NCBI GenBank assembly: GCA_938003775.1
Contig: CALKXZ010000264.1
Coordinates: 1-36,858, forward strand
Direction: 5' to 3'
Length of the DNA stretch: 36,858 nt
Origin: an uncultured Granulosicoccus sp.
Lineage (GTDB): Bacteria > Pseudomonadota > Gammaproteobacteria > Granulosicoccales > Granulosicoccaceae
Shown here: piece by piece, positions 8,961 to 19,916 of the stretch
How the letters are laid out: the number at the start of each line of letters is the position of its first letter
Numbering within the stretch: the first letter of the stretch is position 1
Position numbers and translations under genes: made by a program
Notes under the pieces: model-generated
The model's database searches: none
Told to the model about the DNA's origin: nothing
The model's input: only the letters and a program-made list of their open reading frames with translations

Positions 8961-9284
8961 TCAACGCTCCAAGTACTGGAGTTTATCTGGTTTGTCTTCC
9001 CAGGCTTTTGCATCCTCCGGTGGGTCCTTTTGCACGGTGATTACCGGCCAAACCGCTGATAACTCTGCGTTGAGTGCTAGATAGGGTTCATCTTCGGGCT
9101 TCATGTCCTCTTCTGCGACAATGGCGTTGATGGGGCACTCAGGTTCGCACAGCGAGCAGTCGATACATTCCTCAGGGTCGATGACCAGGAAATTCGGACC
9201 TTCGTGAAAGCAGTCCACAGGGCAGACTTCGACACAATCGGTGTACTTGCATTTGATGCAGTTTTCGGTAACCACGAAGGTCAT
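8961..9284 (-). CDS. fdxA: 7Fe ferredoxin (FdxA-type, 3Fe-4S + 4Fe-4S)
   Basis: [55 protein letters not shown], with canonical Cys spacing and length of 107 aa. Confidence 0.94.
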   Translation of the reverse strand: MTFVVTENCIKCKYTDCVEVCPVDCFHEGPNFLVIDPEECIDCSLCEPECPINAIVAEEDMKPEDEPYLALNAELSAVWPVITVQKDPPEDAKAWEDKPDKLQYLER

Positions 9285-9442
9285 GGGTAGTTCTCAGGGT
9301 TGGCTTGACTGTTGCAAATATTACCAAATTGAGCGCGTAAAGGATTACTCCAGAGCTTGCTTGTCATACAATAGTGATTTGCCAATGGCGGTTTGCGCGG
9401 TGTGCCGGATACGCGGTGAACTAGAACAGGATTAGACCTACA

Positions 9443-10354
9443 ATGAAAGCGATCAAGAAGGCGGTTTTCCCGGTTGCCGGTATGGGAACGCGATTTTTGC
9501 CAGCCACTAAGGCTAACCCTAAGGAAATGTTGCCGGTCGTGGATAAACCGCTGATCCAGTATGCTGCAGAAGAAGCGGTTGCAGCAGGTATCGATACACT
9601 AATTTTCGTCACGGGTCGAAATAAACGTTCTATAGAAGATCATTTCGATACGGCCTATGAATTAGAGCGCGAACTGGAGGCCAAACAGAAAGTCAAGATG
9701 CTGTCAGTGCTGCGCAGTATTTTGCCCAGTCACGTCAATTGCGTCTTCATACGCCAGTCGCAGGCCTTGGGATTAGGACATGCCGTGTTGTGTGCCAGAC
9801 CCGTGGTCAACGATGAGCCGTTTGCTGTCATTTTGGCCGACGACCTGATCAACTTTACCAGCAAGCCTTGCTTGAGCCAGATGGTGGATCTTTTTAACTT
9901 CCAGCATTGCTCTATTCTTGGTACTGAGCCTGTGCCAATGGAGGATGTCAGCTCGTATGGCGTTGTTGATGGTATTGAGGTTAAGCCTGGTTTGATGGAG
10001 GTCTCCGGTATTGTCGAGAAGCCATCGGTCGACAAAGCACCCAGCAACGTGGCAGTGGTAGGCCGTTACATACTCACACCACGTATTTTCGACTTACTCG
10101 AAAAAACACAGCGTGGTGCGGGCAATGAGATTCAATTAACCGATGCTATTGCCGAGTTGCTCCGCGAGCAACGGGTTCTGTCGTACAACTTTGAGGGTCG
10201 GCGTTTCGACTGCGGTAGCAAGCTTGGGTATTTGAAAGCTCAAGTCGAATTTGCTCTCGATCATGAAGAGGTCGGTGCTGAATTCAAAGCGTTCCTGAAA
10301 GAGCTCCACGCACAACACACGGAGAAGGTCGTACCACTCAAGAGCGCTAACTAA
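9443..10354 (+). CDS. galU: UTP--glucose-1-phosphate uridylyltransferase
   Basis: [66 protein letters not shown]. Confidence 0.96.
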   Translation: MKAIKKAVFPVAGMGTRFLPATKANPKEMLPVVDKPLIQYAAEEAVAAGIDTLIFVTGRNKRSIEDHFDTAYELERELEAKQKVKMLSVLRSILPSHVNCVFIRQSQALGLGHAVLCARPVVNDEPFAVILADDLINFTSKPCLSQMVDLFNFQHCSILGTEPVPMEDVSSYGVVDGIEVKPGLMEVSGIVEKPSVDKAPSNVAVVGRYILTPRIFDLLEKTQRGAGNEIQLTDAIAELLREQRVLSYNFEGRRFDCGSKLGYLKAQVEFALDHEEVGAEFKAFLKELHAQHTEKVVPLKSAN

Positions 10355-10359
10355 GTTCG

Positions 10360-11598
10360 TTGATTTCACGAGCCGCACCGTACGCAATCTTTGGCGTTTT
10401 TTTCTTTGAGTCGGCGGTCATAGGGCATTGGATACCTCGTATCCCAGATATCAAGAGTTCTCTCGGCCTTACGGATGCTGACTTAGGCCTTGCGCTGCTG
10501 ACAATGCCTCTGGGCACGTTGCTGGGCTTTTCAATCGCTGGCAAGATCATCGAAATCACCGGACTACGATCTGCTTGCAGACTGTTTCTGCCGCTATGGG
10601 CGTTATTGTTTATTGGACCTGCTTTAGCGCAAAATTTTACCCAGTTGGCCATAGCATTAATTTTTAGCGGACTGGCTATTGGTATGATAGAGACGGCTAT
10701 GAATACTGAAGCCGCTCGAATCGAGAATGCCCTGGGAAAACGTATGATGTCTCGCTGCCATGGGTTCTGGAGTTTGGGGACTATGGTGGGCGCACTGATG
10801 GGAGGAGCGCTGGCGCAGGCAGGCATGTCAGTCACTACGCACTTTCTAATTGCAATGCCATTGATTGCGATATTTGGTTATGTAGCAGCAACCGCATTGC
10901 CAGTGCTTGAACATGACGCGAAGGCGTCCATGAGGGCAACTGATATGGCTAGACCTGAAAATACGCATCACGCAATAGCATCTACCGTGTCTGAGTCTGG
11001 CCAAGATGCGCAACAACCGCGTGATTCACAAGTGTTCCGCTTGCCGGCAAAAGCCATAATTTTGTTGTGCGTTATGCCGCTGGGAATCATGATGGTCGAA
11101 GGTGCATTCATCGACTGGTCTGCGGTGTTTATGCGAGATGTTCTGGCAGCCGAACCGCTGCTGATTGCAGTGACTTACGCATCGTTTTCGTTGGTAATGG
11201 CTATTGTTCGGCTCTCGGGTGATGTGTTAGCAACGCGTTTCGGCGAATCTCTTATTGTGCGCGTATCGGGATTGGCCACCACTACGGGGGTCTGTGTGTT
11301 TGCACTGGCACCCTCTGCATTCTGGGCCTTTGTTGGTGCGGCTTTATCGGGTGCTGGCGTTGCTATCGTCTTTCCGCTGGCGGTCTCAGCTGCCGCCAAT
11401 CGACCGGGCCGTTCACCTGCGGATAACGTGGCAGCGCTGAATATGATCTCGTTCAGTGCGTTTCTAATTGCACCGCCGATTATCGGTTTTTTATCGGAAA
11501 GTTTCGGCTTACGGATTGCATTATTGGCGTTGGCTCCTGTTGCGTTTCTGACCTTCTTGCTGGCAGGTGAAGTTCGTCAGCAGCGTCATGTTGATTAA
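10360..11598 (+). CDS. MFS transporter (YbjJ/fucose-permease-like)
   Basis: About 12 hydrophobic segments; GHWIPRIPDIKSSLGLTDADLGLALLTMPLGTLLGF; NTEAARIENALGKRMMSRCHGFWSLG. Apparent TTG start 5 nt after the galU stop. Confidence 0.85.
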   Translation: MISRAAPYAIFGVFFFESAVIGHWIPRIPDIKSSLGLTDADLGLALLTMPLGTLLGFSIAGKIIEITGLRSACRLFLPLWALLFIGPALAQNFTQLAIALIFSGLAIGMIETAMNTEAARIENALGKRMMSRCHGFWSLGTMVGALMGGALAQAGMSVTTHFLIAMPLIAIFGYVAATALPVLEHDAKASMRATDMARPENTHHAIASTVSESGQDAQQPRDSQVFRLPAKAIILLCVMPLGIMMVEGAFIDWSAVFMRDVLAAEPLLIAVTYASFSLVMAIVRLSGDVLATRFGESLIVRVSGLATTTGVCVFALAPSAFWAFVGAALSGAGVAIVFPLAVSAAANRPGRSPADNVAALNMISFSAFLIAPPIIGFLSESFGLRIALLALAPVAFLTFLLAGEVRQQRHVD

Positions 11599-11602
11599 TT
11601 CA

Positions 11603-12256
11603 TTAAACTTCAATCAAATGATTCGGTAGTTCGTCGGGTCTGCCATCAGGTGCCGGAAAATGTTCCCACAGTATCTGGCGACACTGTTCAATAGCGCTGT
11701 CAAAACCGGTTGCGATATCACCGCGGTGAACATGACGAATAAACTCTGCAACAGTGTCGTCCCACAGACTGTTGTCGACCGCATCTGCGATGGCGGAGTC
11801 CACGATAATTTCGACGTAATGCTCAGCGACTGACACAAACACCAGTACACCCGTACGATCTGCTGTTTGATGCAAATTTTGCAGGAAAAACTGTTCACGG
11901 GCGTGTCGCGCGGCGCGTTGTTGCTTGACACGTTGTGGAATCATCCACAAGCGCATTTGTGGAATCTGGAACAACACACCCAGACCGAAAAATACCAACA
12001 CCTGCATCCTATACACCCCAGTGGCTGAGTACTGTGTTGTCTCGGGTGCGAGCCAACCGCTGGAGGTTAATGATAGCCAGACGTAATACAAGCCAGGAAT
12101 GCTCAAAGCCAGTAAGGCCGCCCAGAGCATAGGTATGTACCGATAACCATCGCTTTGCTGGGCGATGACGGTGACTATTTCGGCGCGCGTTCTGGATTCA
12201 GCATGATTGATTTTTACAGTTAATGCCGTTTTTTCGGACTCTGTGAGAAAGGCCAT
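11603..12256 (-). CDS. TPM-domain protein (YgcG-family, cytoplasm/membrane type)
   Basis: FLTESEKTALTVKINHAESRTRAEIVTVIAQQSDGYRYIP, VLVFVSVAEHYVEIIVDSAIADAV; adjacent to a TPM paralogue and lemA. Confidence 0.82.
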   Translation of the reverse strand: MAFLTESEKTALTVKINHAESRTRAEIVTVIAQQSDGYRYIPMLWAALLALSIPGLYYVWLSLTSSGWLAPETTQYSATGVYRMQVLVFFGLGVLFQIPQMRLWMIPQRVKQQRAARHAREQFFLQNLHQTADRTGVLVFVSVAEHYVEIIVDSAIADAVDNSLWDDTVAEFIRHVHRGDIATGFDSAIEQCRQILWEHFPAPDGRPDELPNHLIEV

Positions 12257-13159
12257 CTACCAACTCCCTGAAGCACCGCCGCCGCCAAAGCTGCCGCCGC
12301 CGCCACTAAAACCACCACCACCAAAACCACCGCCAGTGCCGAACCCGGTGCCGCCTATGTAGCCGCCACCACGCCCGCTTCCTGTTCCACCTTTGCCCGA
12401 GCCGATGAAATACATGAATAAAAAGACAATCACAGCCATGGCAAGCCCGATGAGAAGACTGCCCGTAACCAGTGTGCCCAATAGCCCGCTAAAACCCGCT
12501 GGGAACGCGCCTTTGGCAGCCTTGCGCCGACCAGTACGGCGCAACAGTTCGGTGGTGCCGACCATGGCGATGAATAATAACGGCAGCACATGACCCAACT
12601 TGTCAGAAATAGGGTCACTGCCAGGTTGACGTTTCTGAACGGGTGCAACGTATTCGCCTTCGACCGCCTGCACGATGGCGTTAACACCTTGCCTGATGCC
12701 ATCTCGGTAGTTGTTTTCTCGAAAAGCGGGGAGGATTTCGCGTTGAATAATAATGCTAGACAGTGAGTCGGTGAGCGCACCCTCCAAGCCGTAACCAACT
12801 TCAATGCGCACCTGACGATCATTGGGCGCAATAACCAGCAAAACACCATTATCTTCTTCGCTAGTGCCGATTTCCCAGGCACGTCCCAGCTGGTTAGCGT
12901 AGTCAGCAATGTCGTATCCATCCAGCGAAGCCAGCGTAACCAACACGATTTGGTTGCTGGTTTGTTGTTCGTGTTCTTCAAGCTGTGAGTTAAGGTCCGC
13001 TTCCTCAGACTCATTGAGTAATCCAGCCAGGTCGACAACACGGCCAGTGAGTTCAGGAAAATTCGGTTGTTGTGCCTGTGCCTGTGCCTGTGCCAGTGGC
13101 TGCAACAGTAGCGCGAACAACAGGAGCAGGCCAGCACGCAGGCGAGTGTGTCTTATCAT
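12257..13159 (-). CDS. TPM-domain protein with signal peptide, TM segment and Gly-rich C-terminus (YgcG family)
   Basis: MIRHTRLRAGLLLLFALLLQPLAQAQAQAQQPNFPELTGRVVDLAGLLNESEEADLNSQLEEHEQQTSNQIVLVTLASLDGYDIADYANQLGRAWEIG; C-terminus GGGGFSGGGGSFGGGGASGSW. The ORF extends to 13207 but the signal-peptide Met is at 13159. Confidence 0.88.
   Translation of the reverse strand: MIRHTRLRAGLLLLFALLLQPLAQAQAQAQQPNFPELTGRVVDLAGLLNESEEADLNSQLEEHEQQTSNQIVLVTLASLDGYDIADYANQLGRAWEIGTSEEDNGVLLVIAPNDRQVRIEVGYGLEGALTDSLSSIIIQREILPAFRENNYRDGIRQGVNAIVQAVEGEYVAPVQKRQPGSDPISDKLGHVLPLLFIAMVGTTELLRRTGRRKAAKGAFPAGFSGLLGTLVTGSLLIGLAMAVIVFLFMYFIGSGKGGTGSGRGGGYIGGTGFGTGGGFGGGGFSGGGGSFGGGGASGSW
13071..13094 (+). repeat. 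Hexanucleotide repeat (TGTGCC)x4 in the signal-peptide region of the TPM gene
   Basis: tgtgcctgtgcctgtgcctgtgcc; encodes Gln-Ala repeats on the minus strand. Confidence 0.9.
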
Positions 13160-13218
13160 TAGCAGCTCAAAAACTCTGAGCGCGCGGCAAGCCCCTGGTA
13201 TACACAAGTCAGCACCAA

Positions 13219-13815
13219 TTAGTTATTGAAATTAACGGTTGGATTAACAGTGTCTGCCTCGTCTACCGAGAAATTTTCTTTGGGTTGCATATCAGAGTAC
13301 ATAAATCTGCGCCACCAGCGGCCGGGTATGGTACGAAGCTCGGTGTTGTATGTTTGTACTGCCCCGATGTAATCACGCCTGGCCACGCTGATACGGTTTT
13401 CGGTGCCTTCCAGTTGCTGTTGCAGCGCTAGAAAATTTTCATTCGATTTTAGATCTGGATAGGCCTCTACCACCACCATCAAGCGTTGTAACGCGGATGA
13501 TAGTGCACCTTGATTTTGTTGAAACTGCTGGAAGGCTGCAGGATCACTGAGCATTTCCGGAGAAATATTCATTTGCGAAACACGCGTGCGTGCCTCGGTA
13601 ACTTCAGTTAGTACATCTTTCTCCTGCGCGGCAAATCCCTCGACTGTGCTGACCAGATTGGGCACCAGGTCTGCCCGGCGCTTGTATTGGTTTTGTACTT
13701 CGCTCCAGCGACCGTTGACGGCCTCGTCGTAGGTTGGAATATTGTTAATGCCACACCCGTTAAGTGCCAATGCGGCAAGGATGACAATGGTGAATCGAAT
13801 GGGGTTGCTGCTCAC
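13219..13815 (-). CDS. lemA: LemA family protein
   Basis: GCGINNIPTYDEAVNGRWSEVQNQYKRRADLVPNLVSTVEGFAAQEKDVLTEVTEARTRV, diagnostic LemA sequence. Confidence 0.94.
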   Translation of the reverse strand: MSSNPIRFTIVILAALALNGCGINNIPTYDEAVNGRWSEVQNQYKRRADLVPNLVSTVEGFAAQEKDVLTEVTEARTRVSQMNISPEMLSDPAAFQQFQQNQGALSSALQRLMVVVEAYPDLKSNENFLALQQQLEGTENRISVARRDYIGAVQTYNTELRTIPGRWWRRFMYSDMQPKENFSVDEADTVNPTVNFNN

Positions 13816-13900
13816 GACTTTCTCCTTCGGGCTGGTGATCAGGATGATAACAGAACAACTATTGAACGATTAGGCGCTGCAAGCGCGTAAAATAGACGGC

Positions 13901-15889
13901 ATGCTTAGTTTCAATGAAGTGGCTTGCCGACGTGACGGACGCTTGTTATTTAGCGATGTCAACTGTGTCATCCATGCCGGTCAAAAAGTGGGTCTTACCG
14001 GCGCCAACGGTACGGGTAAATCCAGTCTGTTTGCCATGATTCAAGGCAGTTTTGAGCCAGATACTGGCACTATTTCTCTGCAGCAGCAGGTGGGTATTAC
14101 ACACGTGGCACAGGAGACCACTCTCTCTGATCGGTCTGCGTTGGAGTACGTGGTTGACGGTGATCAACGCATTCGTACATTGCAAAGCCAGATCGCTGAA
14201 TGTGACGATACACAGGGGGAACGCCTGGCAACATTACTGGCTGATCTTGACCAAGCGGGTGGCTATACGGTGCAATCACGCGCAGGTGCTTTGTTAAACG
14301 GACTTGGATTCGCTACTGATCAACACACATGGCCTGTTGCTCAATTTTCAGGTGGTTGGCGTATGCGTCTGAATCTGGGACAAGCCCTGATGAGCCCAAA
14401 TGAGCTTCTGTTGCTTGATGAACCCACCAATCACCTGGATCTGGATGCTGTTCTGTGGTTGGAGTCTTGGCTTCGACTGCGTGAAGGTACGCTTATTCTT
14501 ATTTCTCACGATCGTGAATTTCTCGATGCTGTGACTAATACAACCTTGCATATCGAAGCGCAGACTGTGTCTCTGGTCACTGGCAACTACAGTGCTTTTG
14601 AGCGCTGGCGTGCCGCACGGCTGGGCAACCAGCAGGCACTTCATGAAAAAACACAGGCTAGACGTAAGGAATTGCAGAGCTTTGTTGATCGATTTCGTGC
14701 CAAGGCGACCAAGGCCAGGCAGGCGCAGAGTCGGCTCAAGATGCTTGAACGCCTGGGTGAAACCTCTGCGGTGAGAGTGGAATCACCCTTTACATTCAGC
14801 TTTCAAACGCCAGATAACTTACCCAGTCCATTGGTTGTGCTCGATAACGCATCGCTGGGTTACGACGACGCAGTCGTTTTAAATAAAGTGAACCTGACGA
14901 TACAAAGTGGTGATCGTATTGGCTTGCTGGGTGTTAATGGCGCCGGTAAGTCAACGCTTGTCAAAGCGCTTGTTGGGCAACTGGCACTGTTGCAGGGTAC
15001 GCGAACACCTGCTCAGAAACTGACCATAGGGTACTTTGCCCAGCACCAGGTTGATCAGCTCAGATCTGATCATTCACCGCTCCAGGCCCTAACCGCGCAT
15101 GATCCACGCCTCACTGACGCTCAGGCACGTACATTTCTAGGTGGCTTTGATTTTCACGGCGACCAAGCGCTGCAACCGGCGGCCACGCTCTCTGGTGGCG
15201 AACGGGCACGACTGGCGCTGGCGTTAATTGTACAGTCGCGACCTAATCTGCTGTTGCTGGATGAGCCGACCAATCATCTGGATATTACGATGCGCCAAGC
15301 ATTGGCTGATGCGTTGGTATCTTTCGAGGGTGCGTTGCTGGTTATCTCTCACGATCGCACCATGCTGCGTACTGTTGTGGACAGTTTATGGCTCATCGCT
15401 GAGAGTACTGTTGCCCCGTTTAACGATGATTTAGATGGCTATGCGCGTTGGTTGGCGTCGCGGCGGCAGCAGCAGAATAACCAAACGCTTGATAACAGCG
15501 TGACTAACCCAAGAAACTCCGGGAAACTATCCGCCGTTGCTAGTGAAAGCTCAACGCTTTCCCAAACACCCAATGCTCAAGATAGCCAATCTCATAGCGT
15601 AGACCGCCGCCAATTAAAACGCGATGCCGCTCAGAGGCGGGCGCGACTTGCACCGCTGACCCAAGCGGTGAGTCGTCATGAGAAGCAGCTCGACGCTGCG
15701 TTACGATTGCTTGCTGAGACCAGAGAGAAACTCAGTGTCGGTGAGCTATACAATGAAGACCAGAAATCAGCATTGAGTCAATTGCTAGAAGCAGAGTCCG
15801 CAGCACGATTGCAAGTGGATAGCGCGGAAGAGCTGTTGCTCGAGAGTATGGAAGCGTTGGAACAAGCCACCGATGGCGGTAGTGTGTAA
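13901..15889 (+). CDS. yheS: ABC-F family ATPase, YheS-like
   Basis: Two Walker A motifs (GANGTGKSS, GVNGAGKST), two signature motifs (FSGGWRMRL, LSGGERARL), ABC-F linker, C-terminal coiled coil; resembles E. coli YheS from memory. Confidence 0.92.
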   Translation: MLSFNEVACRRDGRLLFSDVNCVIHAGQKVGLTGANGTGKSSLFAMIQGSFEPDTGTISLQQQVGITHVAQETTLSDRSALEYVVDGDQRIRTLQSQIAECDDTQGERLATLLADLDQAGGYTVQSRAGALLNGLGFATDQHTWPVAQFSGGWRMRLNLGQALMSPNELLLLDEPTNHLDLDAVLWLESWLRLREGTLILISHDREFLDAVTNTTLHIEAQTVSLVTGNYSAFERWRAARLGNQQALHEKTQARRKELQSFVDRFRAKATKARQAQSRLKMLERLGETSAVRVESPFTFSFQTPDNLPSPLVVLDNASLGYDDAVVLNKVNLTIQSGDRIGLLGVNGAGKSTLVKALVGQLALLQGTRTPAQKLTIGYFAQHQVDQLRSDHSPLQALTAHDPRLTDAQARTFLGGFDFHGDQALQPAATLSGGERARLALALIVQSRPNLLLLDEPTNHLDITMRQALADALVSFEGALLVISHDRTMLRTVVDSLWLIAESTVAPFNDDLDGYARWLASRRQQQNNQTLDNSVTNPRNSGKLSAVASESSTLSQTPNAQDSQSHSVDRRQLKRDAAQRRARLAPLTQAVSRHEKQLDAALRLLAETREKLSVGELYNEDQKSALSQLLEAESAARLQVDSAEELLLESMEALEQATDGGSV

Positions 15890-15921
15890 CCTATACAATC
15901 AAGTCGGAAAAGGGTTTCAAG

Positions 15922-16152
15922 ATGAGCGAGCCTATCGAGAATCAGAATGCGAAACAGCGTAGTGGCACTGGGTTCTGGAGTGTCGTGCAAAGCGTTGGAG
16001 CTGCCATGATTGGTGTGCAGTCGCGCAAGAATCGCGAACGAGATTTTACCCAAGGCAAACCCCTGCATTTTATTGTGGGTGGGCTTATCGGCACAGCCCT
16101 GTTTCTGTTGGTGGTGTGGCTGCTCGTTCAGTATTTGATTGCGACTAGCTAG
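15922..16152 (+). CDS. DUF2970 small membrane protein
   Basis: SGTGFWSVVQSVGAAMIGVQSRKNRERDFTQGKPLHFIVGGLIGTALFLLVVWLLVQYL. Confidence 0.82.
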   Translation: MSEPIENQNAKQRSGTGFWSVVQSVGAAMIGVQSRKNRERDFTQGKPLHFIVGGLIGTALFLLVVWLLVQYLIATS

Positions 16153-16165
16153 TGTACTGAAACAA

Positions 16166-16187
16166 ACTAATGTGGCATTAGTATTTT
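16166..16187 (+). terminator. Weak intrinsic terminator candidate between DUF2970 and valS (convergent)
   Basis: ACTAATG(TGG)CATTAGT followed by ATTTT; AT-rich stem. Confidence 0.35.
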
Positions 16188-16225
16188 CCGTTACATAAGC
16201 TAGTCAACATACCGTACGAACTTCG

Positions 16226-19024
16226 CTACATGGCCGCAATTTTTTCGTGCTGCTGCGCCAGCTGTGCTAGCGACAACTTTGCCTCATCAAGTTTGCGTTG
16301 TTCGCCTTGCACAACGTCGGCCGGGGCCTTGGCAGTGAACCCTGGATTACTCAATTTGCCACTTAACCTAGCAACCTCTTTGGTTAAACGGTCCATCTCT
16401 TTGCTCAATCTGGCCAGTTCGGCGCTCTTGTCAATCAGCCCTGCCATGGGAATCATAAGTTTCATCTGATCAACCAGCGCTACGGCACTCTCTGGCGCAT
16501 CAGCACTCGTATCGAGTAAACCGATGGTATCGAGTTTCGCCACAAAAACCAGAAGTGTGCGGTAGCGTTCGAGGCGAGTTAAATCATCGCCGCTGGCGTT
16601 GCCGATCAGCAGAGGTAGACGCTTGCCCGGGTTAATATTCATTTCAGAACGAATTCGGCGTACGCCCATAATGACTTGTTTAACCCATTCGATTTCCTCC
16701 ACAGCGGGCTGATCGATGTGCTTTGGATTGCTGATGGGGAAGGGTTGCAAGGAAATAGTAGCGCCGCTCTTGTCGGCCAATGGTGCAACTTGCTGCCACA
16801 GTTCTTCAGTGATGTAAGGCATGAAAGGATGCGTCAGTCGCAGGGTTGCCTCAAGCACCCGTACCAGTGTGATGCGCGTTGCCTGCTTCTGCTCATGGGT
16901 GGCTTCGCCAGAGAGCACTGGCTTGGCCAGCTCCAAATACCAGTCGCAGTACTCATTCCAGATAAATTCGTACAGCGCAGTTGCTGCCAAATCGAAGCGG
17001 TATTCGCCAATGTGCTGTGCAACAGCAGCCTCTGTGTGCTGCAGGCGACTGATGATCCATCGATCTATTGTGTTGCGCTGCTCCGGTACATGGGCTGGAT
17101 CTATATCTTGCGTGTTCATCAGCACGTAACGTGTGGCGTTGAACAGCTTGTTACAGAAATTACGGTAACCTTCGACTCGCTTGAGATCGAAACGCACATC
17201 TCGACCGTTGGATGCTAACGAAGCAAAAGTAAAGCGCAGAGCATCGGTACCGTAACCGGGTATGCCGTCTGCAAATTCTTTGCGAGTCTGCTGTTCTATA
17301 TCTTTAGCCTTGTGATCCTGTAACAGATTGGCTGTGCGTTTGGCGACCAGTGCTTCGAGTTCTATGCCATCAATGATATCCAGCGGGTCCAGCACATTGC
17401 CTTTGGATTTGGACATTTTTTGCCCCGACGCGTCACGGACCAGACCGTGTATGTAGACATCTTTGAACGGAACTTCGCCATCCATAAAGCGGGTGCCGAA
17501 CATGATCATCCTGGCTACCCAAAAAAATATGATGTCAAAACCTGTGACCAGAACAGCGCCAGGGTAGAAGCTTTTTAAGCTGTCGGTCTGTTCTGGCCAG
17601 CCCAATGTGCTGAATGGCCAGAGTGCGGAAGAAAACCAAGTATCGAGGACATCATCGTCTTGGCGTAACACAATATCGGTGCTTAACTCATATTTAGCAC
17701 GCACGGCAGCCTCGTCGGCCGCAACATAGATATTGCCAGCTTCGTCATACCAAGCGGGTATTCTGTGTCCCCACCAAATTTGCCGACTGATACACCAGTC
17801 TTGAATATTTTCTAGCCACTGGTTATAGGTTCGGGTCCAGTTTCCCGGTACGAATTTGATACGCCCACTGGCAACAGCATCCAGAGAGGGTTGAATAATG
17901 GCCGTGTGTCCACCAGGCCGTCCGTCTGGCTGAGTATCGCGGGTCAGGTCCACATACCATTGGTCTGTTAGATACGGTTCGACCACGGAACCGGAGCGAT
18001 CGCCTCTTGGCACCATCAGTTTGTGCGCCTTGACCTCAACCAGCAATCCGGCAGCTTGCATGTCGTCAACCACTTGCTTGCGCGCCGCGTACCGATCCAG
18101 TCCACGATAGGCCTCTGGGACCGACTCGTTCATAGCCGCATCGTCAGTCATGATGTTAATGACCTCGAGCCCATGTCGTTGACCGAGTGCGTTGTCGTTG
18201 AAGTCGTGAGCCGGCGTGATCTTTACACAACCGGAGCCGAAATCCGGATCAACATAATCGTCGGCAACAATGGGTATTTTACGACCAACCAGTGGCAGCG
18301 TAATGGTCTTGCCGACCAGTGACTTAAAACGTTCATCTTGCGGATGCACTGCCACGGCGGTGTCGCCTAGCAGTGTTTCTGGTCGGGTGGTGGCAATGAT
18401 CACGGATCCACTACCGTCAGTTAATGGATACCGAAAGTGCCACAGATGACCGCTTTCTTCTTGACTAAGTACTTCCAGATCGGACAGTGCGGTGTGCAGG
18501 ATCGGGTCCCAGTTGACCAATCGTTTGCCTCGATAGATTAGGCCATCTTCATGCAGTTTTATAAAGACTCGCTGCACCGCCGCAGACATGCCTTCGTCCA
18601 TGGTGAAGCGTTCGCGCGACCAGTCGGGGGAGGTGCCCAAGCGACGCAGTTGCTGCGTGATGGTGTCTCCAGACTCCTCCTTCCATTGCCAGACGCGCTC
18701 TAGGAATGCTTCACGTCCCAGATCATGACGAGTCTTACCTTCTCGATTTAGCTGGCGTTCAACCAGCATTTGTGTGGCTATTCCGGCGTGATCACATCCC
18801 GGTTGCCACAGCGTGCGGTCGCCGAGCATGCGGTGATAGCGAATCAGCGCATCCATAATGGTGTCTTGGAAGGCATGACCCATGTGCAGCGTACCGGTCA
18901 CATTAGGCGGCGGGATCATGATGCAATAAGGCTTACCGTCGCCCTGTGGCGCAAAGTAACCGTTATCTTCCCAAGTCTGATACCAGCGCTGTTCTATCGC
19001 TTGTGGGTCGTATGTTTTATCCAT
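16226..19024 (-). CDS. valS: Valyl-tRNA synthetase
   Basis: [40 protein letters not shown]-terminal coiled-coil arm; 932 aa. Confidence 0.98.
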   Translation of the reverse strand: MDKTYDPQAIEQRWYQTWEDNGYFAPQGDGKPYCIMIPPPNVTGTLHMGHAFQDTIMDALIRYHRMLGDRTLWQPGCDHAGIATQMLVERQLNREGKTRHDLGREAFLERVWQWKEESGDTITQQLRRLGTSPDWSRERFTMDEGMSAAVQRVFIKLHEDGLIYRGKRLVNWDPILHTALSDLEVLSQEESGHLWHFRYPLTDGSGSVIIATTRPETLLGDTAVAVHPQDERFKSLVGKTITLPLVGRKIPIVADDYVDPDFGSGCVKITPAHDFNDNALGQRHGLEVINIMTDDAAMNESVPEAYRGLDRYAARKQVVDDMQAAGLLVEVKAHKLMVPRGDRSGSVVEPYLTDQWYVDLTRDTQPDGRPGGHTAIIQPSLDAVASGRIKFVPGNWTRTYNQWLENIQDWCISRQIWWGHRIPAWYDEAGNIYVAADEAAVRAKYELSTDIVLRQDDDVLDTWFSSALWPFSTLGWPEQTDSLKSFYPGAVLVTGFDIIFFWVARMIMFGTRFMDGEVPFKDVYIHGLVRDASGQKMSKSKGNVLDPLDIIDGIELEALVAKRTANLLQDHKAKDIEQQTRKEFADGIPGYGTDALRFTFASLASNGRDVRFDLKRVEGYRNFCNKLFNATRYVLMNTQDIDPAHVPEQRNTIDRWIISRLQHTEAAVAQHIGEYRFDLAATALYEFIWNEYCDWYLELAKPVLSGEATHEQKQATRITLVRVLEATLRLTHPFMPYITEELWQQVAPLADKSGATISLQPFPISNPKHIDQPAVEEIEWVKQVIMGVRRIRSEMNINPGKRLPLLIGNASGDDLTRLERYRTLLVFVAKLDTIGLLDTSADAPESAVALVDQMKLMIPMAGLIDKSAELARLSKEMDRLTKEVARLSGKLSNPGFTAKAPADVVQGEQRKLDEAKLSLAQLAQQHEKIAAM

Positions 19025-19050
19025 ACGCCTAGTGTACTGCAGGAGGTGCT

Positions 19051-19443
19051 TTAGGGTAGTGCTGCAGTTGACTTGTTAGGCGCTGTGTCTGGTATTGAGT
19101 CCGGCAGATTGGTGGCTTGCTCAAGTAACGCTCGTAAGTCGTGACGCAATGATGTGATGTGTTTATCGATGATGGTGTCGATGAGCAATTCTAAGGCGTC
19201 ATCATTAGTTGGTTGTTCTGCGTTCGGGTGGGTGTGGCCCGCCTGCGGCTCGAGGTGGAGATGAGCCGGTAAATTAACGTGTAGTGGGCCGGTTGCGCGG
19301 CTTACGGGTGGTTCATTCTCCACGCGCTGAAGGCGGGAGGAGCGGATAATCGACTTGTTGCCAAAACGAATTACATCACTGAGTACCGGCAAGTCTTCTT
19401 CAGTCAGCGCCATAGGTTCACCCTCTTTGTTCGCCAGCGTCAT
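19051..19443 (-). CDS. Hypothetical protein between holC and valS
   Basis: 130-aa ORF with conserved-looking placement in a same-strand run; no recognised family. Confidence 0.6.
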   Translation of the reverse strand: MTLANKEGEPMALTEEDLPVLSDVIRFGNKSIIRSSRLQRVENEPPVSRATGPLHVNLPAHLHLEPQAGHTHPNAEQPTNDDALELLIDTIIDKHITSLRHDLRALLEQATNLPDSIPDTAPNKSTAALP

Positions 19444-19468
19444 TGTTTTGCTGACTAGGAGTATAGGA

Positions 19469-19903
19469 CTACATTGTGTGATGTTGAAGGGGATAGCCGC
19501 GTTGTTGATAAAATCGGTAGCGTCGCCGACCGGCAGTTTTTATATCCGGATTGTCGTTGACTATTTCCAGGTTGCGCTCAAACCGGCTGAAAAATGGTGG
19601 TACTTCGATTGCCAGATTGATTAACAATGTGCGATCAGCGCTAGGCTGTCCCGATGACAGATGCACCGGATCAAACTCGGTATGGCTGTGAAGATGATCG
19701 GGCGCATGCAAAATATGACCGATGAAACTCATCGGTCGAAAGTCCCATAAACATTGGTCGATCTGGGCTAGTTCATCGGCATCATGGCTATGAATAAATA
19801 CTTTTTCCGCCCGCCCGCAGGCTTTTTCAGCCAATTTGCAGATCAGCTGCTGACGCGCCAGCGTATCGTCGCCTGACAGTACATAGAAGTCTACTCGTGT
19901 CAT
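19469..19903 (-). CDS. holC: DNA polymerase III chi subunit
   Basis: MTRVDFYVLSGDDTLARQQLICKLAEKACGRAEKVFIHSHDADELAQIDQCLWDFRPMSFIGH; pepA-holC-valS order. Confidence 0.9.
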   Translation of the reverse strand: MTRVDFYVLSGDDTLARQQLICKLAEKACGRAEKVFIHSHDADELAQIDQCLWDFRPMSFIGHILHAPDHLHSHTEFDPVHLSSGQPSADRTLLINLAIEVPPFFSRFERNLEIVNDNPDIKTAGRRRYRFYQQRGYPLQHHTM

Positions 19904-19916
19904 GGTTAGTTAAGTT

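Noticed and set aside
12257-12360. Gly-rich repeat at the C-terminus of the TPM protein as a novel repeat
   Set aside because: Gly/Ser/Phe-rich tails are typical of YgcG-type TPM proteins.
12430-13137. 235-aa minus-strand ORF in an alternate frame of the TPM gene
   Set aside because: The TPM frame has clear domain and signal-peptide features; this frame has none.
16676-17218. 180-aa + strand ORF antisense to valS
   Set aside because: Lies fully inside valS with no recognisable domain; likely a chance ORF.
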